From positions 6,216,259 through 6,280,258 of the forward strand of contig OX442320.1 of NCBI GenBank assembly GCA_949358305.1: a DNA stretch of 64,000 bases, given 5' to 3'. Every line of letters starts with the position of its first letter. Within the stretch, counting starts at the first letter, position 1. A program made the translations under genes and the position numbers. Shown here piece after piece: positions 39,581 to 52,400 of the stretch. Below the pieces are notes generated by a model. It was not told the origin of the DNA. It searched no databases and saw nothing but the letters and a program-made list of their open reading frames with translations. This DNA is from Strigamia acuminata. Taxonomy: Eukaryota; Arthropoda; Chilopoda; Geophilomorpha; Linotaeniidae.

Positions 39581-40278
39581 TGGGATAGAAGTTTTAGAAA
39601 AAGATCACGAAAGCATACTCAATGCACCTTGACATTGAAAACCCAGCAGTTAAAGAGCGATGGGTGATAAGTTGCGGTATTTATCTGGTGGGGGCGCCAC
39701 GTGTTTATAGTTAACTACGATAGCTCTTTGGGTAATCGATATCGATCAATATCTGATTGAGAGATTAGGTTAACACCATGCCATCGGAGACAACAAAAGT
39801 TTATTAAATTTTTGATAAAATTAAAGTGTTTCCAAAATTTGTTAATAATGTTGTTGGATAACTTTGAACAGGCGGTGTTTTTTATTGCGTAAATGGCGTC
39901 AGTAAGCTACCGTAGATAACCAGCGCTGGCGCCATCTCGGGTAAATTACATAAACTTGACAAGTTCTTACGAAATGCAATAGATGGCAGCGTGGTCATTC
40001 TCAAATAAATATTTTCTTCAAATAATAATTCACTTAATAAATTTATTTATTTTTAATAAATTCAAAATAATACTTAATAAAATTAAAAAATAAAAAACAT
40101 TTCAATTTGCATAGACTTCTATTCACAAGTGGATTAGAAACGGACAAAATCGATAGCGCATGCTCCGTTACTCCCACTTGCACGTCAGGATAACAAAAAG
40201 GTTTGGTGTCCCAAAAAAAAGTGAAAATTCCATCTCTTGACCAACTAAAATAAGACCCATTTTATTATCCTCAGAAAA
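39581..40278. promoter_or_regulatory. Divergent promoter region, TMEM120 / C1QBP
   Basis: The two start codons are 698 bp apart and divergent. It includes GGCGCCATCTCGG (about 39930) and GCAATAGATGGCAGCG (about 39979), the second matching a motif at 43.15 kb. Confidence 0.45.
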
Positions 40279-41457
40279 ATGGCTTTGTCAATGTTGAATA
40301 GAAGTTTAATCAGAGGATTTAGCAGGTTCATGGTGAGCTCTCAATCTCACCAATTGCAATTTGTGCCGAAATACGCGCAATCGGTGAGCTATTTGAGCAG
40401 ATCGCTAAGTCACCTTACCAGCAATAAGAAGCTAAGCCTATCAAAACACGTCGAATCAAACACAGCTTGCAAGTGCGGGTGCAGACGAGTGCACACGAAA
40501 GGTAAAACGAACAACGATAATGTGATGCAATCAAATATAATAGGCCTAACCACGTGTTTGTTTCTCTTCTTTTCAGGCGACCAAGAGTTGGTGCAATTTC
40601 TGTTGGAAGAAATTAACGCCGAAGTGAATTCGCAAAAGCATCCTGCTTTGCCTAAAATTGAGAATTTCGAGGTTAAAACTACCGGTTCGGCCGTTGTCCT
40701 CACGAAAAATTTCAATGATGAAAAGTAAATGAGTAAAAATTGGTTTACTGTAAAAAAAAAAATTTTGTTGTTAATTTTTTTATTTCTTTTTTTTTTTTAG
40801 GATTAAAGTTAAGTTAAATGTAAATCATTCAGTCGATGCTGATTTGTCCGACCAGGGCGGATCGCCCACTGCTCCTAAAGAAGATAAACCAGACTCAACC
40901 GAAGTAGATTTTTGAAATTTAATATACTTGGTATTGGATTTAATTTTTTTGTTTGGTTTTTTTAAATAATAGATGAAATCAAAGCCGAGTTTCACCGTTG
41001 AAATTGAAAAAAATGGAAATACCATCGGGTTTACCTGTTCCTACGTCGAGGATTACTCGCCGGAAGATGCTAGTGATCCCGATGCCTTCAGTAAAAAAAG
41101 ATATTTCAATTAAAATGTGAAATTTGTTGTTATTTTCTTGTTTTAATTGAAGATGACATCTTCAACATTGACGAACTTGTTTTCCACCAAGGGGAATGGA
41201 ACGAGAAGACTTATTCCGTGTCTGGCGACATCATCGACGGGGTAATTTAATTAATTTTGGCTTTAAATCGATTAAATTTAATCTTTTTCTATCTTTTTTT
41301 CAAGTATTTGTACGATTTATTGATGAATACTTTGGAGGAGCGCGGTATCTCGAACGAATTTGCCGAAAAACTGAGCGAATTTTGCACGTCGTACGAACAC
41401 AAACTTTACATCAAGTTGCTGGAGAGTTTGAAATCATTCGTCGGTGCTAGCAAATAA
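40279..41457 (+). CDS. C1QBP: C1QBP / p32 (MAM33 family) mitochondrial matrix protein
   Basis: p32 forms an acidic doughnut-shaped trimer in the mitochondrial matrix and supports mitochondrial translation and ribosome assembly. Exons: 40279-40501, 40577-40724, 40801-40903, 40973-41090, 41153-41241, 41305-41457; 834 nt, 277 residues (human 282). Residues 1-60 are a basic, Ser-rich, acid-free leader typical of a mitochondrial targeting peptide. CKCGCRRVHTKG precedes the mature start, as I recall from insect homologues. The mature part begins ELVQFLLEEINAEV and ends KLYIKLLESLKSFVGASK, both family signatures. It is divergent from TMEM120 and convergent with TRIAP1. Confidence 0.94.
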
Positions 41458-41785
41458 TTTAGTTAAAATCGATTTAAAAATAAAAAGAAATTGTAGTAAG
41501 TTTGCTTTCTGTTATTATATCTTATCATTTGTATTTTAAAATAAAATTACACAAGCTAAAAACACGTGTTCATGAATACTAGATGAAAACTTATTGCTTT
41601 TAATTAGTAAATGTCGCTAAATCGTACACAAAATCGCACTAATTAACGAATCATGATATTACACATGTGCATTTGATGCCTTCACTAGTACCACGCATGA
41701 TTTTCGGCGAACTACACTCGGATGCAAGTGAAGGCGAGCGATTTAAGTCTGTCGCGTATATACAAAGTTGACTGTCCTTCAGATG

Positions 41786-42239
<454 letters not shown>

Positions 42240-42999
42240 ATGGCGGCTGTGAGGCAATTTTTATCGTGTTCAGTTCGAATTAATTGTGTAATTCGTTGCT
42301 CCACGGTTGCTTTTGAGAAGTCTCGGCGTTCGGATAAACGGTGCGATCAAGTGAGTTAGATTTGATTGTGATTGATGAGGTTTTAACGTTTTTTTTTTGG
42401 TAGATTCCATCGAAGGCGGTTGATGGAAGGATCGACGAGAGCCATCTACCTCCAGTAAATGCATTGAATAATTGGATTTGGACGGCAGAGTGGTTATTTT
42501 TTCGTATTTTTTTTCAGAAAACTACAATAGACAGGGAAACTATCGAGCATTTAGAACGGTTATCGCTGGTGGATTTTGCCAACGAAGCCGGTGTTCAGAG
42601 GCTGGAGGACGCGATTCGATTCGCGGATCAATTGCTTTTGATTGACACGAATGGAGTCGAACCGATGGTGTCGGTTTTAGAGAATAGGTTGATGGTTTAT
42701 TAAGAGTTAAATTGTTTTAATAGTTTTTACTTTTTATTTACTTTGTTATTTTTTTTAATAGGAATCTTTATCTTCGGGACGATGAAGTGGTTGTTGAAAA
42801 TAGTCGGCCAGAGATCCTTGCAAATGCGGTGAAGGTTGAAGAGAATTATTTTGTGGCTCCACCTGGTATTTGTTATTTGTTTTGAGTGGAAGTATTAAGT
42901 GGTGGAATTAATGCTTTGTAATTTTGTGTAGGTAATATTCCCATTGCTCCGAAAGTGGATGAATATTTTAAGGAAAATGTGAAGTTGACTGACAAGTGA
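42240..42999 (+). CDS. GATC: Glutamyl-tRNA(Gln) amidotransferase subunit C, mitochondrial
   Basis: GatC stabilises the GatCAB complex that converts Glu-tRNA(Gln) to Gln-tRNA(Gln) in mitochondria. Exons: 42240-42350, 42404-42454, 42518-42687, 42762-42865, 42932-42999; 504 nt, 167 residues. The first 35 residues ([20 protein letters not shown] onward) are a basic mitochondrial presequence. The conserved core is [20 protein letters not shown], then [25 protein letters not shown] and LRDDEV. A C-terminal [17 protein letters not shown] is present. Confidence 0.94.
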
Positions 43000-43474
43000 A
43001 TAAAATTTAAATTGTGTATTTATGTGAATGTATTTTTTAGTATTAAACATGTTTGGAAGTTGCTGTCGATTCGATTTTAATATGTATTATTTTTGCGCAT
43101 TAAATTTATGAAATTGTGTTATTACACGACGTGAAACAGGTCTGCCATCTATTGGATTTCGAGAGAACTTTACAAGTTCGTAGGAATGGTCCGAGCAATC
43201 CAAAACGAATATATTTTAAAGTTTTTGATATTTATTAATATTAATACATTAAAAATAAACGAATTAATTGTAACAAATCTGATTTTTATACGAATTATCG
43301 TATAATTGTATGTTGACGTAATTAATTTATGTTTCATATCGTTTTCACTAGATGTCACTATTATACCACAATGGTTGCCTAGCAACGATAGACGCGAAAC
43401 TTGGCAGCCATTAAAATACAAAATGTAAACAAAGCGAATAATTTGGAAAAAAAGGCGAAAACAACCCGTTCGAA
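43000..43474. promoter_or_regulatory. GATC 3' end and DNAH10 upstream region
   Basis: 475 bp between two genes on the same strand. It holds the GATC polyadenylation region, a CTGCCATCTATTGG word (about 43142-43155, see findings) and the DNAH10 leader. No TATA box is seen. Confidence 0.4.
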
Positions 43475-46400
43475 ATGGACGACGAGAGAATCGTATGGAT
43501 CGTACAACAAGTCTTGGAGGATTTGGATTTCCCGAACGAACCGCGATTTCTGGAAGATTTTCTGCTGGACAACGAAGTCGTCATGCGATCGTTCGTAAAC
43601 AAACCGCTTGTACCGTCCGAAGAAATGATGGATCATCCATCGCTCCAGATTGCATTCTACAAAGAATTTGCAGAGTTCGAAGAAGAGATAGACATACCAT
43701 TCTGTAAAAAAAAAATATAAATAAACACTAAAAATAACAAATTTAATATTAAATGGAATTTATTTGTACATTTTTATTTCAAAATAGCAAAAGTCACTTT
43801 GTCTGATCAAGAGTCCGATGCGGAAACACCAGTCGTACATAGAACTGGAACGAGCATGTCAGAGTCCACTGCCTCGTCCCTTACAAGTGGTAATAAGTAA
43901 AATAAAAAAAAAAAATAACCCGTCGATAGTAAATTGTGTAAATTACGTTTAGAACCGCGCAGCAAAATCACAGTTCCATCGGAACCTGTCACCGAGGAAG
44001 GAGAATTATTCGAAGAAGGACCCATACGAGTAATTATTCGAATTTTTAATTCATTATTTTTCAATTTTTGATTGGATTTTTTTTAGAAGTTGACTCACAT
44101 AGTAATTCGTCCTGTTCTTCATCTCCTGGATGAAATGAAAATAGGAGATAACACCAAGGAAGTGCTGCACGTTTTTCGTATTTCAACGGAACCGATTCCG
44201 TTATCGCCGCTAGATGAACCGATGAGAGAATTCATGCTTCGTCATTGCGAGTTTTTGTATTTAACGTCTGAAGATTTGACTTTTCTGCAGCATTTGCTTC
44301 AAGTAGAGACAAGAAAATGATTTATTTTTGTTGTTAAAATGTTTAATTTTGTAGATTTTTCCACCGATGTTGAGCAAAGGCGTTGATTACATGTTTTTAA
44401 ACGATTCGCCGATCCATCACACGCCAAGAGTCAGCTTGGCAGAAGTTTCTTATATGCAGCATCAGTACAGTAAAGCGAAAGTATTGAATTATTGACATTA
44501 CAAATTCAAAAATTTAAGTTTTTTAAATTTAATTTAGGTTAGTAGACGGGTTTTGGTGAAGAGTCAAATGCAAGACGACTTCGAGATTAACACGCAAAAG
44601 TTTTTTACGAGTATCGAGCGAATTCTGCAGCAAATTGAAGGCGATATTCGTTTGGAGATACCGGATATCAATGTTGGTAAGTATGCAAATTAATGGAATG
44701 GTGGATTAGTGAAATTGTGATGGTTTTCTTTGGTAGATGGTTCGCCTCGCGAAATGGGAAAAGACAAAGGAATTATGGCGCTGCTTGAGCACACTTGTTT
44801 GGTTTGGATCAAACAAATGCAGATGTGCATCCAACAACAACAGGCTAAAGTGAGTTAGTTGATGGAGATGTTGAGAATTTGTTGTAATTGTGATTTCGTT
44901 AAGGTTCCGTTTGGTAAAGGGCCGTTGGCGGAGCTCGATTATTGGCGGGAGAGAAATGCGGGTTTTAGCACGATGATGGAACAACTTCAGGTTCCAGAAG
45001 TGCAGAAAATATTGAATATTCTGACTGTCAATGAGCATCCTGTGTATCAAAACTTTTTGATGAATTTTTTCGAACTGAACAGGAGTTATTTAGAAGCTAA
45101 AGATAACATTCGATTCCTAAATACTTTGGAAAGACAGTTTAAGGTTTGTAGAGCAAACACTGACAAGTTATAACAGTTCTTTAATGATTTTTACTATTAA
45201 TTAAGGCATATTTAAATTCAAAAATGCATTTTTACGTACAGAAATGCATTTTTACGTACAAAAAATGCAACAGAAATGCATTTTTACGTACAGAAATGCA
45301 TTTTTACACACAGAAAATGCATTTTTACGTACAAAAAATGCATTTTTACGTACAAAAATGCATTTTTACGTACAGAAGTGCATTTTTACGTTCAAAAAAT
45401 GTATTTTTACACTAAATTTCATTTTTAAGTACTTTATTTTTGTGGTTAAATTGTTCTGGCATTTTTATACTTTTTAGACTATCGTGTACGGAAATACTTT
45501 TCGTGTTGTGTCTGACATTATTCCGTCACTCGTGAACGTTCTTCGAATGGTATGGATAATCTCCCGCCATTACAACCGGGATGATCGACTCGTGCCTCTC
45601 ATGGAACGTATAGCGTGGCAACTGGAAGAAAAAGTTGTCAAACTGATCGACATTCGCACTTTTTTCATGTAATTAATTAATGTTTATAATCATCACCGAC
45701 AATTGACTTTATTTCAATTAACTCGCCAGCAAAACGCCGCCACAAATGGTGAAAAAATTATTACTGCAAGCAAAAAATATGATGGACGTTTGGAAAGATT
45801 CGTACTACGAAACCAGAGCAGTTATCGAGCTCGGGGGACGCGACGCCAGGTGGGAATTTGACAAAGCAAAATTATTTGCACGTACCGATTACATCGCCGA
45901 AGTTTGCTTGAATTTACACGAAATCGCGAGAGTATGAATAGAAAATTTGTTCAATAAAATAGAAATTAATAATTAAAAAAATTAGATTCAAGAGGAATTT
46001 ATGGAAATCTTCGGCCCACAATTGAGGTCAGTTCTAGGGGACCCACGAAGAATTGATATGGTCATAAGGAGAATAGTTCTTATGGTGGAGCGGATACAAA
46101 AAGTATAAAATAAAATAAAATAAATAAATTGTTGATGTAATTTGGATTAATTAATAGGTGGATTTTGAACTGTTCGATCCGAGAAATGCGGACAAATGGA
46201 AAGAGTGCATGGATTGGTTTAAAGCGGAAGTGGACAGTATCGAAATGGAAGCGATCAACATAATAGACGAATCGTTTAAGAATTTGCGATCGGCCGAAGG
46301 GGCGTTGGACGTCATTATCAATTTCCAGCAAGTCAAGTTCCGCGAATCGATCAACAATCAAATGACGAAGAAATTCAACGATATTTTAGTGCAGTACACG

Positions 46401-49400
46401 AAAGAAGTTGAGATTTTGTTGCAATTTGAAAAGGATTTTGTTAATTTTGTTAATTTTTTCAGTTGGAGACTGTGGAAAAGAAGTTCAAATCGGAAGTGAG
46501 CGACCCACCCATCTGTAGAAGTCATCCGCCAACCTCCGGCGCCATTTTTTGGGAGAGAACATTGTTTTATAAAATTAAAAGACCGATGCTGAGATTCATG
46601 CAGGTTGAACAATTGGCTAGTTCCGACATGTTGCCTCTGGTGGGTCGTTTTTGCGTTTGTTTTTTAATTTTTGACAAAAGAATTGACAAATTTTTACGGT
46701 TTTGAAGGTGAAAAGTCAATATTTGGGCGTCGGACGCATGATGAAGGCGTTTGAGGACAAGAAATTGAGAGTTTGGCGGAACGATATCGAGCAAAACATC
46801 GGACAATATTTGAAGAAACCTGTGATCAAGATATTGGAGCCGCCCGCAAGTTCGCTCGGTCGTCCTCTCACAGCGAATCGGTTTGGTGTTGATTTTAGTC
46901 CGTGGTTACTCGCCACAATCAAGGAAGCTCACGTTATGGAAGAGTTGGGTTTTATTTTGCCGGATAATGTGCGCAATGTTGCTTTGCAGGTAGAAAAATG
47001 CAATTTTGTTTAAATGTTTATTTTATAATTTTTGATTTGTGTGTTTTCGTTTTGTAGGAAGAATCCTTTGCACATCATGTGTATTTACTTAAAGCGATGT
47101 TATCACGATACGATTCCGCATTATCGAGCTTGAACACAGTAGAAGTAATTGAAACGAGCAATTTTTGCACTTTTTTGGATAAAATGATGCATTTTACCTC
47201 GTAAATGTGCAGTTTTTAACAAAAAAAATAAGAGAAAAGACTCTTTTGGGTCTAAATAGTGCATTTATGCGTCTATAAAGTACTTTTACGTGTCTAAAAT
47301 GCATTTTTGATCCTAAAAGTGGCTTTTTTGGGCCTTTTTACTCCTAAAAATACATCTTTTTGTTCAAAAAAATCATTTTCTTGCACGTTTGTTGCATTTA
47401 GGCGTCGGTTTTATCTACTTACATAAGAGAAATGGAAGCGAGCATTCAAATAGGAACTAAAAGACTGAACTGGAGTTCCCTCGGTGTGGCCGATTACATC
47501 CACAAAAGCATGCAGGCCATCAATAAATTCGGCGCGATTATAAACCAGCTGAAGAAATACGACGAAGACATCAAGGAGCGCATTTACAGCATAATGGCAA
47601 CAGCCTTCTTCAGACACGCCGATTTCGAAGACGACATCGTCCTCCCTGCCAGGGAATTCTTCAAGGTGCTGGAGAGGCGACGCGAACGAGAAGTGGAACT
47701 ACTCGTGCGAAAATACAGATCGATTCCCCCGGTCATGACCAAAGTGGAAGCGCTCATTTTGCAAACGAACACGAGCAGAGCGTCGCAGTTCCAATATTAC
47801 TACTCGTACTGGGAACGGCGCATCTACAACGCACTCGTCAAAATGGTCGTGTGGAATCTGCAGACCTTAAACAGCATTTTGATCAGCGACAAACCCGTTT
47901 TCGAAGTAAAATTGATCTTCATCTCGCCGGACATCACTTTCCAGCCCACTACCGGCGACATCATGAAGTTAGTAATGGCCGCCATTAAGGATTGTCTGGA
48001 ATCGTAAGCGAATGTTTGTTTTTAGGTTTAAAAATTGGTTTTATTTAAATTTGGTTGTTTGTAGAACTAAAATGATCATTAGATGGATGCATGGTTCGTG
48101 TTTGGAGACCCCTGTGCAGAAAGTGGGCAATGAAACGAGGGTTTATTCGATGTATTTGGATCTTTCGAGAAATAGACAAGTTACTGATAGTGTGTCGAAC
48201 ATCCACACTAATGTGAGTCGTCTTATCAACCAAATGTTTGGCATCAGTCAAAGGTGGCGCAAGTATAGGACTTTGTGGTCGTTGGATAAGGAACAGACGT
48301 GCAATCTGTGGATGGAGAAAATGCCGACTTATATTCATTTTGATGATAAATTGATTTCGTATAAGAAAATAATAGAAGAGGTGAGGATTTTATTGGTGTG
48401 AGATTTTATTGTTGATTTGTGTTTGTTGTTTTAGATGAAGATGGAGTCGTACACGAAGAAATTAGGTGGAGTGAGTCTAAATTACGAACCTCTGAGTAAA
48501 ACCATTGATAATTTTGCCGTGCAATGGTTGAAATACATCGGGGGGATTCTTCACGCACAGGCTTGGGAGGAATTGACCGAACTGTGCAATGTAGTTAAAG
48601 TAAGTGTCGATTTTATCGCGATGGTTAAATAAAGTGTTTTTTTTAATCGTGCACCTGCGCACTAACGGCAGAATGAATAAAATGTTAGGCTGAAAGTCAA
48701 TTTTTCGTCGTTAATTCAAATTTTTTCAATTTTTATTTTTAAAAAATTGAAATTTTATGGAATTTTTATTGAAAGAATGAAATTTTGTGGAATTTTCTAT
48801 TGGAAAAATGAAATTTTGTGGAATTTTCTATTGGAAAAATGAAATTTTGTGGAATTTTCTATTGGAAAAATGAAATTTTATGGAATTTTCTATTGGAAAA
48901 ATGAAATTTTATGGAATTTGCCATTGAAAAAATGAAATTTTATGGAATTTTCCATGGAAAAAATAAAATTTTATGGAATTTTCCATGGAAAAAATGAAAT
49001 TTAATGGAATTTTTCATTGAAAAAATGAAATTTTATGGAATTTTCCATTGAAAAAATGAAATTTTATGGAATTTTCCATTGAAAAAATGAAATTCTATGG
49101 AATTTTTCATTGAAAGATGGAAATTTTACTGAATTTTCCATTGAAAGATTGAAATTTTACTGAATTTTTCACTAAAAAATGGAAACCCGCGCACAACACG
49201 AGTTAATACGATTAATAAATACATTTGTTTTCTAGACAATGGCGACGGACATCCAAAAACAACCTTTTTCGTTAGAGGATTTTAAATTCGTGTTGAAGAT
49301 CATTTCAGCAACCAAAGAACAATCTTTGGAAATGGAGTTCCAATTAATGAAGATCCAGGAGTCATACCGGACACTCCTAATGCACGGAATAGAAGTAATG

Positions 49401-52400
49401 CACTTTTTACCTTCAATTTAACAACAAACCGACCGATCAATTCTATCTCCAGATCGACCAAGCCGAACTGGACGCATTAAAGCAAATACAAGAAGACTGG
49501 CCCAAACTCTGCTACGAAGCCAAAGTTGTGGACACGCGATTGACCCCGTTTAAAATCAAGTTCGCCGACGTAAATGCGACATCCCCTCGTGAAGAAACAA
49601 CCCCACGAGTACCCAATAACATTACGTCATATCTAGGTTACTGAAGCCGAAGTGCAAGTGCTACTCCGGGACATCGGCACGTACTACGACGACTACACGC
49701 AAAACGGGCCGGGAACGGTGGGCGACGACCTCGAAAAAGGCGCGACACTGATGAAACACTACTTGGTGATCATGCAACAGTTGGTGCTTAAGAGAAACGA
49801 GTTGATAAGTGCGAAGAAACTGTTCGATTTGCCGCCAACGCCGTATCCGCAACTGGTTGTGATAGAAAAGGAAATGGAGAATTTTGTTCTTATTTACGAT
49901 TTGTATTCGCAAATGAAGGTTGGACGATTATGCGTGGTTTGTGTCGGTTATTGGCGTTTAATTTTTGGTTTTTAATGGAGAAAAGCTCGCGCAAAACCAG
50001 TGGGCCGATACGTTGTGGTCGGATTTGAATCCAAACGTTCTGCTGGATGGGATGGAGGTGTTTTTGAGGCAGTTTAAGAGATTGCCGCCGATTGCCAAGC
50101 TGAATGTCATCGCTAAGACGTTGGAGACGAAAATGAGAGAATTTAAGTCTTCGGTGCCGTTGTTTATTGATTTGAAAAGCGATGCTCTCAGAGAAAGGTT
50201 TTTGAAGTTTTTTTTTTTATTTTTTTTTATTTTTTATTAATAAAATGTCAGGCTAAAAGTCAATTTTTCGTCGTTAATTCAAATTTTTTCAATTTTTATT
50301 AAAAAAATGAAATTTTGTGGAATTTTTATTGAAAAAATGAAATTTTGTGGAATTTTTATTGAAAAAATGAAATTGTATGGAATTTTCCATGGAAAAAATG
50401 AAATTTTATGGAATTTTCCATTGAAAAAATGAAATTTTATTGAATTTTTCATTGAAAAAATGAAATTTTATGGAATTTTCCATTGAAAAAATGAAATTTT
50501 ATGGAATTTTATTTTTTGTTAGACATTGGAAAATGTTGATGGAGAAAACGGATCGGTATTTTGATATGTCGCCGAATAGGTTCACGTTGGGTGATGTGTT
50601 TGCAATGGAGTTGCACCTTTTTCCGGATGAAATCGGTGAAATATTAACGGCGGCGATGAAAGAATTAAGCATAGAAAAAGTGGGTTTGTATTGCGGGGAA
50701 GCGCGGCTTGTCTGTGCTGCCCCGAATTCGTTCGGGGGAGTTTTGCAGTGAAGCTGCCCCGTCGAGAAATGATACTTCGCTGCAATACAATGTGATTGTG
50801 TTTGAATTAGGCGGTGAAGGAAGTGAGTGAAGTTTGGGATTCAATGAAGTTTATTATTTATAAATATGTGAAAAACAACGTCGATCGTGGTTATGTTTTG
50901 GGTCCTGTCGAAGATATTATAATTATTCTCGACGACAATCTTATGAACCTACAAAGCATGTCGTCGTCGCGTTTCGTCGGACCGTTTTTGGGGATTGTAC
51001 AGAAGTGGGAAAGGACGCTGTCACTCATCAGCGAAGTGATTGAAGTAATTAAAAAAAAAATTATTTTTTTTTTTTTATTTTAATATTTTTTTTTTTTTTG
51101 TTGATTAGGTGTGGCAGATATTTCAAAGACGCTGGATGTATTTGGAGGGAATTTTTTTGGCGGGAGACATCAGAGCGCAGTTGCCGGAAGAAGCCAAACG
51201 ATTTGATGACATCGACAAAACTTTTCGAAGGGTTTGTAGCGATTTTTTCTGAATTTTCCCATATTTGGTTCAAACTTACATAGAAATTATATTGCAATGT
51301 ATTTTGAAATGCATTGGTTCACCCGAATGCATTGTTTAATGGAGAAATAATATATTTAATTGGGCGACATATTTGAAATATATTTTTGGACCATATGGGA
51401 GAGATTGAATGATTTGATTTGATTTGATTATTTTTTTTCTTGCTTAGATAATGACGGAAAGCGCCAAAAGACCGATAATTCGTGAGGTGTGCAGCGTTCC
51501 TGGTCGTCTGGAGGAACTGCAGAAATTAGCGGATGGTTTGGAAACGTGTCAGAAAAGTCTGAACGAATATTTGGACGCGAAGAGAAACGGCTTCCCGCGT
51601 TTCTACTTCATTTCCGACGACGAACTGTTGTCGATCCTTGGAAGCAGCGAGGCAGTTTGCGTGCAGGAACACATGATCAAAGTGAAAATCGAATCAAATT
51701 AATTTAAAAAACAAATAGAAATATAAAATTAAATTAAATTGAACAGATGTTCGATAATGTGGCGAGTTTACGATTCGGCAAAAGCGCGACTAATTTGGTG
51801 TGCGCGCTCGCCATGAACTCGGCGGAACAGGAAGTGATGGAATTCATGGACGTCGTGACCGCCGAAGGAAAAGTCGAAGATTGGATGAACGACATCGTGT
51901 CGGAAATGAAGAGAACGAACAGATTCATCTCGAAAAGATCCATATTTGAATACGCCTTCACGGAGAAAATCCGGTTATTAAATAAAAAATTAATAAAATA
52001 AAAAATTAATTAAATGGATTAATTTTAGGACCGATTGGATGCTCGACTATCAAGGCATGGTCTGCTTGGCTGCCAATCAAGTGTGGTGGACGGTCGAAGT
52101 GGAAAACGCGTTCGATAAAATCAAACTGGGCAACAAGAGCGCCATGAAAATGTACCTGGAGTTTCTGAACAGGCAAATGGACGACCTGATATTCAAAATC
52201 CGGTCGCAACTCGGCTCCAACGACCGCAAGAAATACAACTCGGTGCTCATCATCGACGTGCACGCCAGAGACATCATCGAGCAGTTCGTGCGCGATTCCA
52301 TCCTCCAGTCGTCGGAATTTCGCTGGGAAAGCCAACTGCGCTTTTACTGGGTCCACGAACCCGATCATTTATACATCGTCCAGTGCACGGGCACCTTCGA

